Assembly: GCA_905331475.1 (NCBI GenBank)
Contig: CAJNYU010001622.1
Location: 17,344-81,343 of the forward strand
Length of the DNA: 64,000 nt
Reading direction: 5' to 3'
Source: Rotaria socialis
Taxonomy: Eukaryota; Rotifera; Eurotatoria; Philodinida; Philodinidae
Shown: in pieces, positions 34,812 to 45,646 of the stretch
Layout of the letters: each line of letters begins with the position of its first letter
Position numbering within the stretch: position 1 is the stretch's first letter
The notes under the pieces: model-generated
Told to the model about the DNA's origin: nothing
Databases searched by the model: none
The model's input: only the letters and a program-made list of their open reading frames with translations
Program-made: the position numbers and the translations under genes

Positions 34812-36674
34812 ATGGTAACAGGTGTCGAACTAAAATCAGAACTAGTTCAAACAGTGGGTAATGATGGTAATTTTAGTAGTGCAGACCCAATTTTTTCGAA
34901 AGAAAAGTCTCCATCAGACATTCGAGCATTCAAAAATGTACTCGTGATCTGCTTTGCATTCTTATTGCAATTTACTGCATTTAGTGCTATTGCAAATCTT
35001 CAAAGTTCACTCAACACCGACGCCAATGTTGGTGTTAATTCATTATCGATTATTTATGCATGTCTTCTGCTCTCAGCTACATTTTTACCACATCCATCAA
35101 TCGCCACATTTGGTCTTAAATGGACTATAGTAATATCTCAAATACCGTAAGTATTAAATTATATTTCAGCGAAGAAGAAAGAATATGAATTATTGGATTG
35201 GTTGACTTATTTTCGATAGATATCTTCTATATATGGTCGCAAATTATTATCCCAAAGCTTATTTCATGTATCCAAGTAAAAAATAAAACGATTTGATTGA
35301 TATTTTCGAATTCTGTCTCCTTCGTTACTAGCTGCTGCACTTGTTGGATTAGCGGCAGCACCTTTATGGACATCGAAATGTATTTATCTGACAGAAATGG
35401 GTTCAATCTATGCGTTCGAGAAAAAACTCGATAAGAATATAATCATCAATCGATATTTTGGCATTTTCTTCATGTTCTTTCAATCAGGTTTGTCAAAATA
35501 ATGTTTCCATACGATTCTGGTAGAGTCGATGTTTCGTATTTCTTCCATCAAACAGGTCAAATTTGGGGTAATCTTATATCATACTTGGTATTGATGCCAG
35601 AAGAGAGAATCTATGCTATCAATGGAACCGAAAATAACAGATCATTAGTGTTCGAAAGTTATGCGAAATGTGGAGCGGATTTTATTGAAGAAGAATATCA
35701 AGCTGTCGAGGATACAAATCGTATTGATCGAAAAACGGTAGGGAATATATTTTTGGTTGCAAAACCCAATAGAATCATGCTTTAGATTGATATTCTTTGC
35801 ATTATATATATTTGTATATGTGTCTGCTCAATTTTGATAGTAGCTGTTTTTCTCGATCAACGACGCACTTCATCTCGTGGTAGGGCGTTACCATGCAAGT
35901 TTTCTCTCATGTTATTCGTTGAGTTTTATACATAGATCGAATGTCAGTTATGTTTTGTAATTCTATGAAATTACTCGTGTCAACAGTTAAACATTTGCGT
36001 CATATCAATCAACTTCTTCTGATTCCAATTACTGTGTGGTCGGGTCTTGAACAATCCTTTCTTTGGACACAGTTTAGCAAGGTAGATTAACAAACTTGCT
36101 CAATTTTTTCCTCTGGTTAGGTAATAAAATTTTCTTTTTATTCATGTTTTATAAACAGGGTTTTATCTCGTGTGTGCTCAATGCCAAATATGTCGGTCTC
36201 ATTTTGATGGTCTATGGAATATGTGATTCTATTGGGAGTTTTGCTTTTGGTCAGCTTGTGAAATTAGTCGGACGTTGGCCTTGCTTTGCTTTTGCTGCGA
36301 TTATTAACTATGCTCTAATAATTACGATGCTTGTTTGGCATCCTTCGCAAGACCAAATCGCAGTTCTCTTTGTTTTGGCCGCTCTTTGGGGTGTGACCGA
36401 TGCGATTTGGCAAACACAGATCAACGCTTTCTATGGAGTTATTTTTACGGAAAATCGTGAAGCTGCATTTTCAAATTATCGTCTCTGGGAGTCGACTGGA
36501 TTCGCTTTCTTCTATATCATTACGCCTTACATTCGTGTTCGTCTAGTACTCATTATTCTCGCTATATTTCTTTCATTCGGCATCGTTGGTTATACAATGA
36601 CTGAGTATCGATCGCGAACATTGGAAGAAACGAAGGATAAGGCGAAAAAGAAAAATACAGTATCACCATCATAG
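34812..36674 (+). CDS. UNC93-like major-facilitator-type membrane protein
   Basis: From ATG 34812 the exons spell an UNC93-family protein of roughly 470 residues with about 11-12 membrane segments. Recognisable blocks are SLNTDANVGVNSLSIIYACL, SKCIYLTEMGSIYA, FFMFFQSGQIWGNLIS, LLLIPITVWSGLEQSF, LMVYGICDSIGSFAFGQL and the final ALWGVTDAIWQTQINAFYG before a basic tail. Introns are short (donor at 35147, then near 35275, 35487, 35738, 35897 and 36086); two of the borders are approximate. UNC93 proteins regulate potassium channels or traffic Toll-like receptors in other animals; the role here is unknown. No disabling changes seen. It lies divergent to the GH20 gene. Confidence 0.85.
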
Positions 36675-37214
36675 AAGATGTTAGACAATCAAGGAATTGA
36701 AAATGCAACAGTCTTGTGTGCTTGAAAGCTATATTGTAATAATTTCTGAAAACTTTTTAGTGCGTTGAGGTACGGCATTTTTTTGCTTTCACTCTCTTAC
36801 AATAAATAATTTTTCAATGAAACAACTTCTTCGCAATCATTTCTCATATTTTTTTAAATATTGAAAAAAAAATCCTCCAGTATATTGATCATGGTGAAAT
36901 ACTTCAGTATTTAAATCAACAACAAAAAGATTATCAGACTAACTTTACAAATTCATTAATCATACCGAGGAGAGCAAGAAAAAAGTACTTGATTATAAGT
37001 TTTTCTTCAATGTTATCGATATTTAATCTATCTTGTTAATAGTTTAGAATTATTCAATGAATGATGCAAGAGAAATTCATACTGAATTCATAAGATAAAA
37101 ACAAAATTGGATTTTCAATAATTGAGTGAATAAAAAACTGAAATATATAGTACTCGTTTGTACATCAGATACCACTAATTTGAAAGACGAAAAAAGCCGA
37201 TTACCTTCTTTTGT
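36675..37214. other. Intergenic region
   Basis: AT-rich DNA between the UNC93-like gene and the damaged lectin/CUB gene. An AATAAATAA-type polyadenylation context occurs near 36802. Nothing else recognised. Confidence 0.5.
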
Positions 37215-39146
37215 ATGATGTGGAAGCTAATCTATTTCATTCTAATGATATTAAAATGTCTTGCTTTTACAAAGGGAAAAACCCCAACCAATACCGTCAA
37301 TAAACATATGTGCATCATTGACGGGTACGCTTCGGTGCCCATCAAATCGTGTTATTATGATTAGAAGTGCTTCGCATGGTGTTGCAAAAATATGCGACTC
37401 ATGTACTTATTCATCCGACGATTGTATTGCGAATGCGATGAGTATTGTAATATGTACAACAGATAGTGCTCAATGTGAAATATTTGCAAGAAAAAAAAGA
37501 CTATCAGAATGTAACGATAAATACAATGATAATGTTCATATTGAATACGATTGTGTTCCAATATCAATGACTGATGGAAAAAAAGAGTATACGATTTGTC
37601 AAAACAGTACAGATATAACAAGTGATTATGGTATCATAAGAAGTCCTGGTTATTCAAGACAGTTTCAAATCACAGCAACAATAGTCGAATGTTTTCGTTC
37701 GATAAATGTACCAAGCAATAAAGCAATTCGTTTATGGCTAACTGATCGATATATTGGCTCAACACCTGAGGATTGTACTCAAGGTCATGTCGATGTTGTT
37801 GATAGTATTCGAACCAGGGTTGCCAACTGTTAAGGTTCCGAATGAGGTACAGAACGTCTCCAATGGGGTACACATGGGGTGCAATTCTTTCCCTAATGTG
37901 GTACGCTCGTTGGGTACAAAGTGTTTTTTACAAGGCAAGAAATTGACGCCACGAAACGGCTGGCAATAGCATTTTTAGCGAAAGAAAGATCACATTAAAC
38001 TGCCTATGTGCAAGTCATGATCTGGAATGTTTGTTTTCAAATAAAAGAGTTCGCAGTTATTGCTGTTTTCAACATTGCTCTGTTCAAAAGATAAAACAAA
38101 AATGTTTATTTAGAAAAAAAACGCTCTGTATTCACATTAACTGGCGCACATTTGTTTTTCATGACGGTATTGCTGTTTGCTTTTGGCAAGTTTGACCATT
38201 TCTGGTTGCGACTGTACAAATAAATAATAATCTTCACATTTCAGCTTAGTATTCAACTTCAGCCTAACTTTTCATTCAGCCGCAATTGTCTCAGTTGACA
38301 TCGAGTTTCGACTTGGTGTCCATGCGCGCTTCATATGACTGAATCACCACCGAAGCAGACAAAAATTTAGAAAAGCACGTTTAAACGTTTAAAATGGGAC
38401 GGCCATTGTGAGCCACTAACGCTCATTAAAAACCCGCAAGAAAGGCATTATGTATTCAAAACATTCATTTTTAGAGCGGAAAGCCGGCGAAAAGCTCCAG
38501 TTTTTAAGTGCTAAAACGCATTGTTTTTACATTATAGAATAAAAGTGCGCTTTAACGCTAAAAACTGAATTTTCCCGTCTTTTTTACGCTCTTAAAGTAC
38601 AAATTTTGAACATAAAATGTGCTACTTCCGGTTTTTAATGAGCGCTAATGACTCACAACCATGGATCTATTTTGAGCGATTAAACGCGTTTTTCCAAATT
38701 TTTGTCTGCTGGGACAGCCGGCTAATATGATCAACACTTTTATCTCCACAAGAAAAACGATAGTTAAAGCCAAAAATGTCATTGATTTCAATCGAAAGAT
38801 GACTGATATATATAGTGTAAAGGGAAAAGCTCAAATGGGGTACCGATTTTTTTGCGGGATACAAAAAGTTCAAATGGGGTACAGTTGGCAACCCTGATTC
38901 GAACGTATCGACACTATGCACATGCACGATATATTTATTCAATATTTTGTTAGAACACATTCATTAATATATCGTGGGATGAGAATGTATTTTGACATAG
39001 TAGATCAATCGAAAAATGATGCTTGTCTCAATCTGGATGGAACAATAACATCGTTACCATCAGAAATAAGTATTCGTCAATATCAAGCTACCACTGCACC
39101 TGTTTATGCTACACTTGGGATAGCATCATCAATTCGAATTTTTTAA
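37215..39146 (+). pseudogene. Secreted SUEL-lectin/CUB-like protein gene, split by a hAT-type insertion
   Basis: An ATG at 37215/37218 opens a good signal peptide (MWKLIYFILMILKCLAF). The mature sequence continues one frame over from about 37261: a galactose-binding-lectin-like block (INICASLTGTLRCPSNRVIMIRSASHG) and then a CUB-like block (DYGIIRSPGYSRQF...LWLTDRYIG...GHVDVVDSI). At 37815 a 1082-bp element interrupts this block. After it, CUB-like sequence resumes (FVRTHSLIYRGMRMYFDIVDQS) in a frame that is not simply continuous with the left part, then stops at 39144-39146. One frame change near the signal peptide plus the insertion and a second frame change indicate a decaying gene. Proteins of this type are secreted and bind sugars or other proteins. 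Domain assignment is moderate. Confidence 0.65.
37815..38896. mobile_element. Non-autonomous hAT-superfamily element (1082 bp) with 8-bp target duplication
   Basis: The ends are perfect 16-bp inverted repeats CAGGGTTGCCAACTGT, starting with the CAGGG typical of hAT transposons. They are flanked by the identical 8-bp direct repeat ATTCGAAC (37807-37814 and 38897-38904); eight bases is the hAT target-site length. Subterminal zones on both sides carry repeated AATGGGGTAC motifs, plausible transposase-binding sites. No open frame resembles a transposase, so it must be moved in trans. The perfect target duplication suggests a fairly recent insertion, here into a CUB-like coding sequence. Confidence 0.9.
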
Positions 39147-39162
39147 CTGTGTCAAGGTGAGG

Positions 39163-39556
39163 GCTGCGTCGATACGGATACAATTTGTATCGCCCATCCA
39201 CATCGTGTCTATGTTACATTGTTTCCATATATATATCCCTGAAAAACCTAGAATTCATGAATCATGTAACGGCATGTATCGGCTTGTATCGGCTTGTATC
39301 GAGCCTCTGTTACAATGCATCCATATATATACCCCTGAAAAACCTAGAATTCATGAATCATGTAACGGCTTGTATCGGCTTCTATTGAGATTCTGTTTCA
39401 TTGTATCGATATATTGTAACACAGGCTCGACACAAGCCGATACATGCCGTTACATGATTCATGAATTGGAGGTTTTTCATAGGTGTATATCTCGATACAA
39501 TGTAACATAGATACGATGTAGATGAGCGATACAAATTGTATTTGTATCGGCGCAGC
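39163..39556. mobile_element. Fold-back/MITE-like element with very long inverted repeats
   Basis: The right half is largely the reverse complement of the left half. GCTGCGTCGATACGGATACA at 39163 pairs with TGTATTTGTATCGGCGCAGC ending at 39556, and similarity continues inward for well over 100 bases (ACATCG-GTCTATGTTACATTG; CCTGAAAAACCT-GAATTCATGAATCATGTAACGGC). The left arm also contains a direct duplication of a roughly 90-base unit (about 39227-39316 and 39317-39400). No target-site duplication was seen and no coding capacity; open frames across it are by-products of the symmetry. Confidence 0.75.
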
Positions 39557-39661
39557 TATGCTAAATACAATAAACAAGTATCTAGGAGTATTTATCATAG
39601 TGAAGAATATTACTATTGCATAAGAAAACGATCGATCTCCTCTATAGAATTTTTTGCTTGT

Positions 39662-40130
39662 TAAATTTGCTTGAACAATCTATGAAAATATTTATCAATG
39701 CAAACATAATATTCCGTAAAAGTATTTACTGTAATTTCTTTATACATATTCGCAAAAACTCGGCAATAGCCATTACCTAGTGTACGATGAAGAATAGCAC
39801 CGCTAAATTGCGATGCAATTGGAGGTGTTCCAACAATATGCACTATTGGTACCATTTATAGCTGAGACTGCACCGACATCGAATGTTGTAACAAGAACCT
39901 ACAAAATTATATTAAAAAAAGGAGAAATGATAGAATATTTTACGCTTATGTAGATGAAATTACGACAACACCTCGAATACGAGCGTATCCATCGGACGCA
40001 TAGGATGAATTCAGTTCATTACAATTATTATCCCATTCGATGTTATCAAAATCTATTCCGAAATAGCGAAGAATGATGAGAATGATTTTTATTCGAATTC
40101 TTACTCTCGATCTGATCCAAAAATGGCTAG
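39662..40130 (-). pseudogene. Pyruvate decarboxylase (ThDP enzyme) N-terminal fragment, decayed
   Basis: Read leftward with two short introns removed, this spells the N-terminal thiamine-diphosphate-binding region of pyruvate/indolepyruvate decarboxylases: FLDQIENFDNIEWDNN, then CNELNSSYASDGYARI carrying the cofactor-activating Glu, then VLVTTFDVGAVSAIN and VPIVHIVGTPPIASQ and LHRTLGNGYCRVFANMYKEI. Between GAVSAIN and VPIVHIVG the frame shifts and several expected residues are missing, so a small deletion has occurred. No first exon upstream and none of the later two thirds of the enzyme downstream are visible. Pyruvate decarboxylase makes acetaldehyde from pyruvate and is typical of fungi, plants and some bacteria, not animals, so the ancestral gene was probably acquired. 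The introns (for example 40056-40108) indicate it had been adapted to the host or came from a eukaryote. Confidence 0.75.
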
Positions 40131-40767
40131 AAGAAAAGGACATTTGATAATTTTACAGCAAAATAACAGAACGTTTTAAAATGGCGTTGAGACAAACAAC
40201 GCAGACACACTCCATACAAGATTGTGTGTAGGTTCTTCTAATTTGTTTGAACTACTAGAGTCAATTTACATATAGTTAGGATATGTTGAAAAACCATGTG
40301 AATAATCACAATTGTTTATTGAATTACAAAGATATTTTTTAGAATAAGATGCTTTTGAAAATACTATTAGTTTATGATACATTGTCAGACAGCTTTCAAA
40401 TTATGACTTTAAAAAGAGTATCAAACAAATGAATGAATGAAAATTATAATAATTTTCAAAATTGATAACGGTGCTCTGAAATTTTATCATCTCAATTACT
40501 GTTCTGCAAATTCATTGAATTTAATTAGTTAGATTTAAAATAATTTTATTTCAGACAATGGTTAAATACTTTGTAATTTTTTTCAATTAAGTTACCACAC
40601 TAAGCCATTTAAAATTTATAAAAGAAAATAAACGAAAGGCATATATATTTTGATACTATTATTCAGAATATAAAATAAGAAAATAATGTTTGGTTTACAT
40701 TGCACTTCTCTACTTGCTATATCATCTGTATCATTCGGAAGACGTATTGTTTTTTGTTGTTGTTGTA
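40131..40767. other. Intergenic, AT-rich
   Basis: No gene or repeat recognised. It lies between the pyruvate decarboxylase relic and the 3' end of the sphingosine kinase gene. Confidence 0.5.
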
Positions 40768-42772
40768 TCAATTTATATTAGCCCTTCGTTGTTTACCCAT
40801 GCATAGGCCAATGCTTGGTAAAATTTCACCTTGAATAGAACCTATCAAGAAAACGAAATTGTTTAATTAATTCATTTTTTCAAAAATTGAAATCTTCTAT
40901 TACCGTAAGGAACTCTTTCACCATCAATCATTAGATTTCCGGTTGTTCCCGATGGCACGATTCGAAATGCACGAATACGCATCGATTCAACAAAATCACA
41001 ATCGAAATGTTTTCCATCGGGCAACTTTGTAAATGCCTTAATTAAATTCATGCGTATTGAACTGTCAAAACGTATCAATTGTAATGTTAAATAACCATCG
41101 GTTAAAGTTGATTGTGGAGTCGAAATAGCATCTTTTGATATGGCAGATTTAGATGTAATAAGTACACTGGCAAATGGACCTTCAATACGACGCCATTTAC
41201 TTGTCGTTGGATCAATTGGTATCGGCTCATTGATCGGTAGAAGATGTTGATGAATTTTTGTAATTGCTAAATTTGATGTAGTATAATTCATTTGAATGGT
41301 TCCGTCTGTTGTATCATAGGGAAGATAGTCGATATAACCATCATAGATACGAGGACCTAAAATGCGGTAAAGCACAAGTGATACGATGCAGTGTTTTGAA
41401 AATATTTCGAACTTTAAAGTAGTTTTAAAAAAATGATTTCTAATTATAAGACAACCTTTTCCTATTAACAAATAACGAACACTTACGAATAATGTTTTTA
41501 ACAGCTTCAATTGTAAATCGAGTTTCACCTGAAAGAATAATATAGATTAAAAATGGAACGAACTAATTTTAAAAAATTTGTCTATTTACCAAGAAAACGA
41601 TACTTTTCACTTTCGTAATCAACATCCGCAACAACACCCCATGAAATACTTAGAAACGAAAAAACTCGTTGTCCATCACACATATCAATCACAGCCATAT
41701 CAAAAGGAATCACTTGATGTGTAGCAATAAGTATAGCAGATTGAACTACAAATTGTTCTGCTGATGCCGCAATGGGTCGTCTAATAATGTTGACTTCAAA
41801 ATAAATATATATTAAAGAAAATACGACTAACTTACTCGCTATGCCGAATAATACTAGTAATAAATGCATTACCTGAACCACACGGTAGATGTCCAATAGG
41901 TAACTTCAAAGCGTCCTGCCAATCGTCTCTACTCATAAGCCCATTGATGACCTTTCATTATAGAGAAAAATTCATTTTCTAGTGAAAAATAAAGATATTC
42001 ACTTCATAAACAAGTCCATCACCCGAAGCAACAACAATTGCATTCCATTCGCTTAATTCTAACGATCTCACAAAATCACGAGCATGGCCAGCATATTCTA
42101 TGAAAGCAAAATAAAAGATAAATTTTCTATTAGACATAATTCGTTTTCAAACCTGTCAAAACTATATGATACTTAAATTCTGCTTCGCTCCATACGCCAA
42201 CTACATATTCCATAACAAGACGATAAGCTTTACCTGCACCACCGGCTGGATTAACAAGAATAAGTGCACGTTTATCACGGTTTTTTATCATAATATCAAC
42301 TAAATTTACTCAAAATAAAATTCTACATTTTATTTTTCAAGAATTTACGAGGAAGATTTCGTCGTAGATAAATTGCTTGCGATACACTACGGTGCCATCG
42401 TATTATTTCAGCGAAATTTCTTTCATAATCGCTATATTTTCCATAGCCATATGTAAGCGGTGTTCGATTTAACTCGGGCGTTTTTGAAAAGATTCCACTT
42501 ATTATATTTGATCGTTTAAAAATATACAAATAAAGTGTTAAATAACATTCATTGGAAGTTTTCGATGATTTCATACACAAGCAACCATAAATATCATCAA
42601 TTGGTATGACTCGTGTATTATTCATTGATGATACTCTATCTTGATTATCATCGTATTTTTGAATAATGGAAAGACTAGCTGATGAAAGTTTAAGAACATA
42701 TTGTTTAGATGTTTGACGATAATGAAAAAATGTATCTTCAAGATCAATCGATTTCGATTCTTCTTGAGCCAT
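40768..42772 (-). CDS. SPHK: Sphingosine kinase, multi-exon
   Basis: Starting at MAQEESKSIDLEDTFF (42772), a variable N-terminal region of about 150 residues leads into the lipid-kinase catalytic core: RALILVNPAGGAGKA, then the glycine-rich ATP site VVASGDGLVYEVINGLMSR, then LPIGHLPCGSGNAF. These are the conserved C1-C3 blocks of sphingosine kinases. The C-terminal lobe includes SISWGVVADVDYESEKYRFLG, GPRIYDGYIDYLPYD and the end block MRIRAFRIVPSG, then MIDGERVPYG-SIQGEILPSIGLCMG before TGA 40768. The enzyme phosphorylates sphingosine to the signalling lipid sphingosine-1-phosphate, usually in the cytosol or at membranes. Introns are short, and the last exon encodes only about 20 residues. 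The first in the run of minus-strand genes from 40.7 to 50.9 kb. Ceramide kinase is the main alternative, but block spacing and C-terminus fit sphingosine kinase better. Confidence 0.85.
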
Positions 42773-42971
42773 TAAATGACTAGGAAGCTCTAAAAATTAA
42801 AATCTTTTCTTTTTTTTGGTTCAAATAAATTTATTTAGGATTATTTATTATTCGATTGACAACGAAAATCACAGCATTTACAAAACCAAAGCACAATGAT
42901 GTAAGCGGACGGTTCAAAATAAGAATAATTGAAATTTTTGGAAAAATCAAAGTTTAGTAAATCGAATCGCA

Positions 42972-44474
42972 TTATTCAACCATACGTTGAAGTTCAGTTG
43001 TGTAAACATTAACACTTTCAGCATCATATAAAACAAAAAAGACTTGCTGCAGCTTTGTTGTTGCTGTTTGTCGAAAGTATTTTGATAAACCTGCGAGGAT
43101 TGTTTGTGCAGCGGTTTGTTTAGGAAATCCAGCACTTAAATAATAATAACAATAATAGGCGAAAATGATTTTTTATCATTTCAAATAGGATCACCTACTT
43201 TCCACTGCTCACACTTGGTATAGCAACAGACGTAAGACCTTGTTCGTCAGCTAGAGTCAGAATATTTAAAGTAGCCTTGTCAAGATCACTGATACATTGT
43301 TCTTGTGCGCTAGCATTCCATGTTGGTGAATTGACGTGAATCAGATGTGTAGCTGATAAATTAGGTGCATCCGTAATAACCACTAAACAATTAAATATTG
43401 AAAACAAAATTCATTTGACAACGAACTATTACCATCTCCAACATTGGGTATTGATTTAGTCTGTGCTGCTTGAGATAAAGCATCTCGTAGTTCTTTTCCT
43501 CCTGCTTTAGCCAAGGCATGACCTAGTTTTTTTTGATGAAAAAAGAGATCTTGCATTAATTAGATGAAAACATAACGAAAGAAAAACTAACCAACTTCAC
43601 CACCCATATTGAGTGACGTACTTGTTGGATGAATAATAGCATCAGCCTTGATATTAACAATACTTCCTTGAACAACAGTTAGCTAGAAAAAAAAATATTT
43701 TCTATATATTTTATTTTTCTAGATTTCAGCATGCTTTTTGTCCACGAATAAGAACACGTTCGGAAAGTGTTGTAACTGCGGTACCTTTAAGTGCAGCTGC
43801 CTAGAATGTAACAGAGAAAAATGATATGTATATGTAACGATTAATGAAGATTTCTACCTTCGTCTTAGGTGAATCGTAAACAGTAAAACTTCCTAAACCT
43901 TTTGTTAGCGTTGGCTTATGTGCAACGCTTTTGGTACTTCTACTAGCGGCTGTCTTTTTTGTCACGTGAGGTGTGTGTGATGCAGTAGATAACGATTGGT
44001 CAGAACTATCACCAGTATGTTTTGGGAGAAGAAACGGAAAAATTAATGGGAGCACGCCACCTTGAGGTATTACACAACCACGAAGTAACTGCAAGAAAAT
44101 ATAGGCATTGTATGGTTTTCTTCATATATTGTTTTACTTTATTGAGTTCTTCATCCGAAGCTACAGCAAGCAAGACATGTCGTGGTATAATTCGACTGCG
44201 ACGATTATCGCGTGCTGCATTACCACTCAATTCAAGTACTTCAGCTTAAGATAAAAATTTATGTCTTTTCTTTTTAATATTCAGAATAAAACAATCTTTG
44301 TAATTACCTACCAACAAGATATTCTGCTACAGCAGCTAGATAAATAGCTGCACCTTTTGTGACTCGCTTCGGAGCCGATGGAGCAGCTTTAAGATAGCGG
44401 TGCATACGAGTGACCGGAAAAATAATTCCAGCACGGGTAGATCGTGATACTCGTCCCTTCTTTGTTGGTGCCAT
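42972..44474 (-). CDS. MACROH2A: Core histone macro-H2A
   Basis: From ATG 44474 ([16 protein letters not shown]) the gene encodes an H2A histone fold ([67 protein letters not shown]). A Ser/Thr/Lys-rich linker (about 44030-43860) follows, and then a macro domain ([69 protein letters not shown]) ends at TAA 42972. Six or so short introns split it. MacroH2A replaces H2A in repressed chromatin, and its macro domain can bind ADP-ribose products of PARP1. An upstream in-frame ATG at 44567 would add 31 hydrophobic residues and is unlikely. The acidic-patch region (NDEELN equivalent SDEELN) is present. All expected elements seem intact. Confidence 0.93.
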
Positions 44475-45646
44475 TGCTATTTTAGTACTAGTGAACAATA
44501 TATTTAAAAAATAATAATAAGAAAAGTTATAATATTGTTCCTTTTTATCGCAAAACAAGTAAAGCAAATGAAGGTTAACCTTGCTGTGGTTTTTTCTCTT
44601 GTCAACAAGAATTGCACAACACAGTTGTAAATTTTATTCCGTTCGGCTCGCCTTTGCTTTACCGGTTTTCGAGCCGGGCGAATGAAATAAATAAAATGTT
44701 TGGCATTTTGAGGTCACTAGTAATTGACATGTTATTATCAATTAAAAAATACAAAATAAATTTTTTCTAAAATTTTATATTTATTCCCAATGATTATCGG
44801 TAGAGTACTCGCTTTTTTTTCATTATTTCCGAGGTATTCAAGATAATAACATCTGATCATTAGTTATTTATAAGCATTTTTATTCGTATAATTAAACAGC
44901 TTACTGGTGATGATTGTCACTTAGATAGAAAGCTCAATTACAATTTTTGTTTTCATTCTATTTGGGTTTTATCTACTTCAAGCTCATTCCCATAGAAGAA
45001 ACATTAGCATGACAGCAAAGGGAAAAAATATATAATTCTTGTTTTTCTGTATCATTATTAACTGTTCAATAGCGAGAACATGAAAAAAGAAAACGAAGAT
45101 ATAATAACAAAAAGTCAGTAACTGCACAATTAGCTGTCTAGTTTAGTTTCTAGTTGGAATCACATACTCACATTCGTTCATATAAGCACATCACAGCATG
45201 AAAAATGAATATTAACGAAAAAAGAAAAAGAAGCCAAAAAGCAGAAGAAAAAACAACAGAAAAAAAGCACCTGTTTCAATATGAAACCAAAGGTCCAAAA
45301 AAGAGAGAAGAAGAAGAACGAAACTATGAAGAAATATACGTATTCTAATCACTTCTATTTGTTTGTAATTAAACGCGCATACATATACATACAAATAGAA
45401 AATCAAAACAAATGAAAGACGAATTCTAGGTCTCCTTCGTTGCGCCATCGACAATAAGTCATTATTTATATACACTGCTCTGAAAAACGTATGTTCATGG
45501 AAGAGAAAAAGAAAATGCATGAAGCCGGTCATGTTATCGATTTGTATATGTGCATATGTGATATTAACTAAAAATAAATAGAACTGTATTGAAAATGAAA
45601 TAATCTATCCATAGCTGGACGTTACCCGTATATTGTTTCAATAGTT
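44475..45646. other. Intergenic region 5' of macroH2A
   Basis: 1.2 kb of AT-rich DNA containing the macroH2A promoter and the 3' flank of the MBT gene. A 106-codon frame at 45212-45532 is a low-complexity Phe/Leu-rich artefact of A-rich DNA on the other strand. Nothing else recognised. Confidence 0.5.

Noticed and set aside
39157-39598. Open frames of about 65-117 codons on both strands
   Set aside because: They lie in the fold-back element and mirror each other because of the inverted repeat; no protein domain.
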